Of a stretch of 64,000 nt of DNA, positions 62,041-64,000 are shown piece after piece (position 1 is the stretch's first letter; each line of letters opens with the position of its first letter). The notes beneath the pieces were generated by a model. It worked only from the letters and a program-made list of their open reading frames with translations. It made no database searches and had not been told where the DNA came from. The stretch is from Eretmocerus hayati (Eukaryota; Arthropoda; Insecta; Hymenoptera; Aphelinidae), in contig CM056744.1 in assembly GCA_029851415.1 (NCBI GenBank), positions 97,931,338-97,995,337 of the forward strand. The letters are read 5' to 3'. The position numbers were made by a program, and so were the translations under genes.

Positions 62041-64000
62041 CCACCCAACTACTTACTCAACCACTCTCCAATCCATCTACCCATAGACCCATTTATGACC
62101 CATACAGCCACCCATCATACCCTCTTCCACACAGGCAACCCGATACGCGAGATACGGGGGGACGAGTGTAGTTTCAGTTTATAGATATTCCACTAAATAC
62201 TCAATTTGAGACGAAAAGGCTTGCTTCTAGCATCTAAAATGACGTAAAAAAACGATTTACTGCACGCAAATGTGATAGAGTGAAATAGTTGTCTAGAAGT
62301 TATTTTAGTTGAGGTACTGAATGTCGTAGTTTAGAATCCACAAGTCACATCAACCTCGAACTTTGTCTCTGACTTTCCTATTGGTCTCTTGATATCTGAT
62401 GATCATCTGTGAGCCACTTAAAACTATTTGGAACTTCATTTTTCATTCTCACAATTCCCTTAATAGAGATATATCTGCATATGCATGATGAGTCTGCACT
62501 TATGGCGAGGAACCTTGGAGTGAGACTTTTGATTGTGAGCATCAATCTCTGAAGCTCTCAGAAATGAGTCGAAGTATCATTAGTATCAGAATGATATTAT
62601 GACCAGAAAAATATTCGTGAATGCAATCCTATAATCCAACAGTTGCAGCGACACGTACTACATTCTTCTAAAATACCATAACTCAATTAAAGATATGTCA
62701 ACTCAATTTCCCAGATTTTTGACGACTCAAGACTGTACTTCGTTTTAATTCCAAAGTCTTGAACCAGGCAAGATTGATGAGGACTAAGAAGTCCTAGTCC
62801 TCATTGATCAACCTAAAACCATATCAAGTGTGACAATTCAAGTTCATGAAGAGAACCAAACTTTGGGCTGGCATTGGATTATTATCCTGCTGTTTTTATT
62901 TTGCTCAACATTTTGGCCAATCTCAATATTCTTCGGTGCAGTAATCGCATTTCTAAACTTGTTTTAAGACCTACAAAACGAACAACGGCGCGCCTAATTT
63001 CAACCAACCGCAGTTAAACTTTCTCAATTTTTGCCACAAAATTTATTTTTGCAATTTTCCGATGTTTGAATGCTTACAAAATTGGAAATACGCTGCTAAA
63101 TGGTATTAGCAGACTGCTTTCTCACGTCGAAATGTGCTTAGCTTTTTAGACCAAAAAATTATAATTCCGAAATTACTCATCAAAATCACCAATCGTTTCC
63201 ACAGATTTTATACATACCTTTTACATTTCCAATACCAATCTAAATCTTCTTATCAATACTCCAATCAATTCAATTCTTTTACCGCATCATTTCCAATTTT
63301 TCATTCGTAACTTATTCATATTCCACAATCATTACTCACATATCTATCATATTAATTTTCATCGCAATAATACTCTATTTCAAAAAAATAATATGTATTC
63401 CCATTCATCTTTGTTTTACAAACGTAAAAAATAATTAATCACAATTATCATCAACGTATTCCTTTATTTCCGTTCTAATTTCTTCCATCACATTTCGTCA
63501 AAAATTACAAATTCTCTCATCTTACTTTCATAATCGATCAATCATAGTACTTATACACAAACTCTTACTCTTCATGGATATTCTTCTATTATACCATTTT
63601 TTATCATCTTCCATAAATGATTTCTCATCAATTCAGGATTCCTATTGTACCTAGCACATCCTGGATCTTTTTTCAAACACAAAATTATAGCATTTGCAGT
63701 CTATTAAACAGTTCTCGATTAATGAGTATCCGAAAATAAAAATGTCAAAATTTTCCAAAAATCGATTATTTTATATTCATATATCTTTTCTCAAAATCAA
63801 CAAATCAAATTTTTGGTCACTTAAACAACCATTTTTTCATCATTTTCCGTCAATTGGTTAATGTGGAATTTTCATTCATATCTATCTCTACCAATTAAAT
63901 CATGAATCTTCTATCAATGAAAAAGAAATCATGTACGTTTCTTTTCCCATACAGTTTAACGTAATTCCGTATCAACCAATCGATCAAGGATGGCCAGATT
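62041..64000. other. AT-rich end of the window
   Basis: No gene is visible. A hairpin ATGAGGACTA, 8-base loop, TAGTCCTCAT lies at 62777-62804. The last 40 bases (from about 63960) resemble the 331-bp satellite (CGTATCAACCAATCGAT), so another satellite block may start at the edge. Confidence 0.5.

Overview
The window is nuclear DNA of an animal, most likely an arthropod and probably an insect. It carries intron-free, replication-dependent histone genes whose proteins are insect-like: H4 begins MTGRGKGG, H2A ends KKTEKKA, and H2B has the [22 protein letters not shown] block. The genes are GC-rich islands in AT-rich, repeat-dense DNA. The species cannot be fixed from the sequence alone.

Region 1 (about 2.8-20.1 kb) is a histone cluster with nine intact genes. 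The first group is H2A(-) H2B(+), H4(-) H3(+), H1(-). The second is H2B(-) H2A(+), H3(-) H4(+), with no H1. Each core pair is divergently transcribed from a shared promoter of about 275-307 bp. Every gene ends in the metazoan histone 3' stem-loop followed by ACCA. Beyond it lies a short motif of the form RCGY..GAA at a nearly fixed distance, a good candidate for the U7 snRNP binding site (HDE). The duplicated genes encode identical proteins and differ only at synonymous sites where I compared them (H2B and H4). The two groups are in opposite orientation, circularly permuted, and separated by two foldback (long inverted repeat) elements.

Region 2 (about 20.1-64 kb) has no gene that I can support. 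It is built from repeats: a CA/CCCA-rich higher-order minisatellite (25.3-26.5 kb), two strict 10-bp-period arrays (31.2-32.4 and 61.6-62.0 kb), a 25-bp array (32.4-33.1 kb), a 331-bp satellite (34.5-35.5 kb), a 26-bp minisatellite that switches orientation (42.8-44.4 kb), several inverted-repeat elements, and a near-perfect 2.06-kb foldback at 56-58 kb. A few short CpG- and GA/CT-rich patches look like promoters or 5' exons of genes whose other exons I cannot see.

The histone genes work together: H3, H4, H2A and H2B supply the nucleosome core and H1 the linker, all from S-phase transcripts processed at the stem-loop instead of being polyadenylated. The most notable regulatory signals are the cluster-wide downstream element, a 16-bp extended TATA block shared by H3 and H4 promoters, a perfect 20-bp palindrome covering the H4 TATA box, and TATA damage that affects a different gene in each group.
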